A DNA stretch of 5,939 bases, from contig JABJOR010000073.1 of assembly GCA_018664265.1 (NCBI GenBank), positions 1 through 5,939 on the forward strand, given 5' to 3'. Made by a program: the position numbers and the translations under genes. This DNA is from Rhodospirillales bacterium (GTDB taxonomy: Bacteria; Pseudomonadota; Alphaproteobacteria; Rhodospirillales; Casp-alpha2). The notes beneath the pieces are model-generated. The model had not been told where the DNA came from. It saw nothing but the letters and a program-made list of their open reading frames with translations, and did no database searches. Shown here one piece after another: positions 5,896-5,939 of the stretch (positions are counted from its first letter, which is position 1; each line of letters opens with the position of its first letter).

Positions 5896-5939
5896 ATGTT
5901 CAAGAAAATACTTATTGCCAACCGTGGTGAAATTGCCTG
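5896..5939 (+). CDS. pccA: Propionyl-CoA carboxylase, alpha (biotin carboxylase) subunit, N-terminal fragment
   Basis: Only 14 full codons are present: MFKKILIANRGEIA, with a partial codon TG after it. ILIANRGEIA is the highly conserved opening of the biotin-carboxylase N-terminal domain, shared by PccA, MccA, AccC and pyruvate carboxylase. Its position directly after pccB makes PccA by far the most likely, but the fragment alone cannot separate it from other biotin carboxylases. The expected product carries the biotin carboxylase and the biotin-carrier domain (biotinylated at an AMKM-type Lys) and is about 660-670 residues in the family; all of that lies beyond the window. Confidence 0.88.
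   Translation, partial: MFKKILIANRGEIA

Noticed and set aside
1..5939. A novel defence, mobile or biosynthetic system
   Set aside because: All complete genes belong to recognised housekeeping families, and there are no inverted-repeat ends, integrase/transposase genes, tRNA sites or base-composition shifts inside the coding region.

Overview
The window looks like ordinary chromosomal housekeeping DNA from an alphaproteobacterium, probably a marine or Rhodospirillales/Kordiimonadales-like lineage of moderate GC (roughly mid-40s per cent by eye, with much more AT-rich spacers). The evidence is an ATP12-family F1-ATPase assembly chaperone gene (a mitochondrial/alphaproteobacterial family), a pccB-pccA pair of typical alphaproteobacterial type, and an N-terminal lipoprotein segment of the kind that precedes OmpA domains in this class. 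I see no mobile element, CRISPR array, tRNA or rRNA.

Layout: (1) Positions 1-385, minus strand: the first 128 codons of a lipoprotein gene that runs off the left edge. (2) Positions 386-763: an AT-rich divergent intergenic region with a plausible promoter for the lipoprotein, two small palindromes and repeated AATATC/CTGATAT-type motifs. (3) Positions 764-4217, plus strand: a tightly packed three-gene unit, HAD phosphatase, then an AsmA-family envelope protein (4-bp ATGA overlap), then an ATP12-family chaperone (GTG start, 2 bp after the preceding stop). (4) Positions 4218-4344: a spacer with a GC-rich palindrome and an 11-base motif shared with the divergent region. (5) Positions 4345-5939: pccB, complete, followed after 18 bp by the first 14 codons of pccA, which runs off the right edge.

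How the genes relate: pccB and the start of pccA encode the carboxyltransferase and biotin-carboxylase halves of propionyl-CoA carboxylase, which turns propionyl-CoA into methylmalonyl-CoA. The upstream three-gene unit mixes small-molecule phosphatase, envelope/lipid homeostasis and F1 assembly functions; HAD plus ATP12 near carboxylase genes is, from memory, a recurring neighbourhood in alphaproteobacteria, and the AsmA gene between them is the less expected part. No clearly novel system is visible. The items most worth checking are the shared intergenic 11-mer, the palindrome cluster upstream of the lipoprotein, and the AsmA gene placed between HAD and ATP12.
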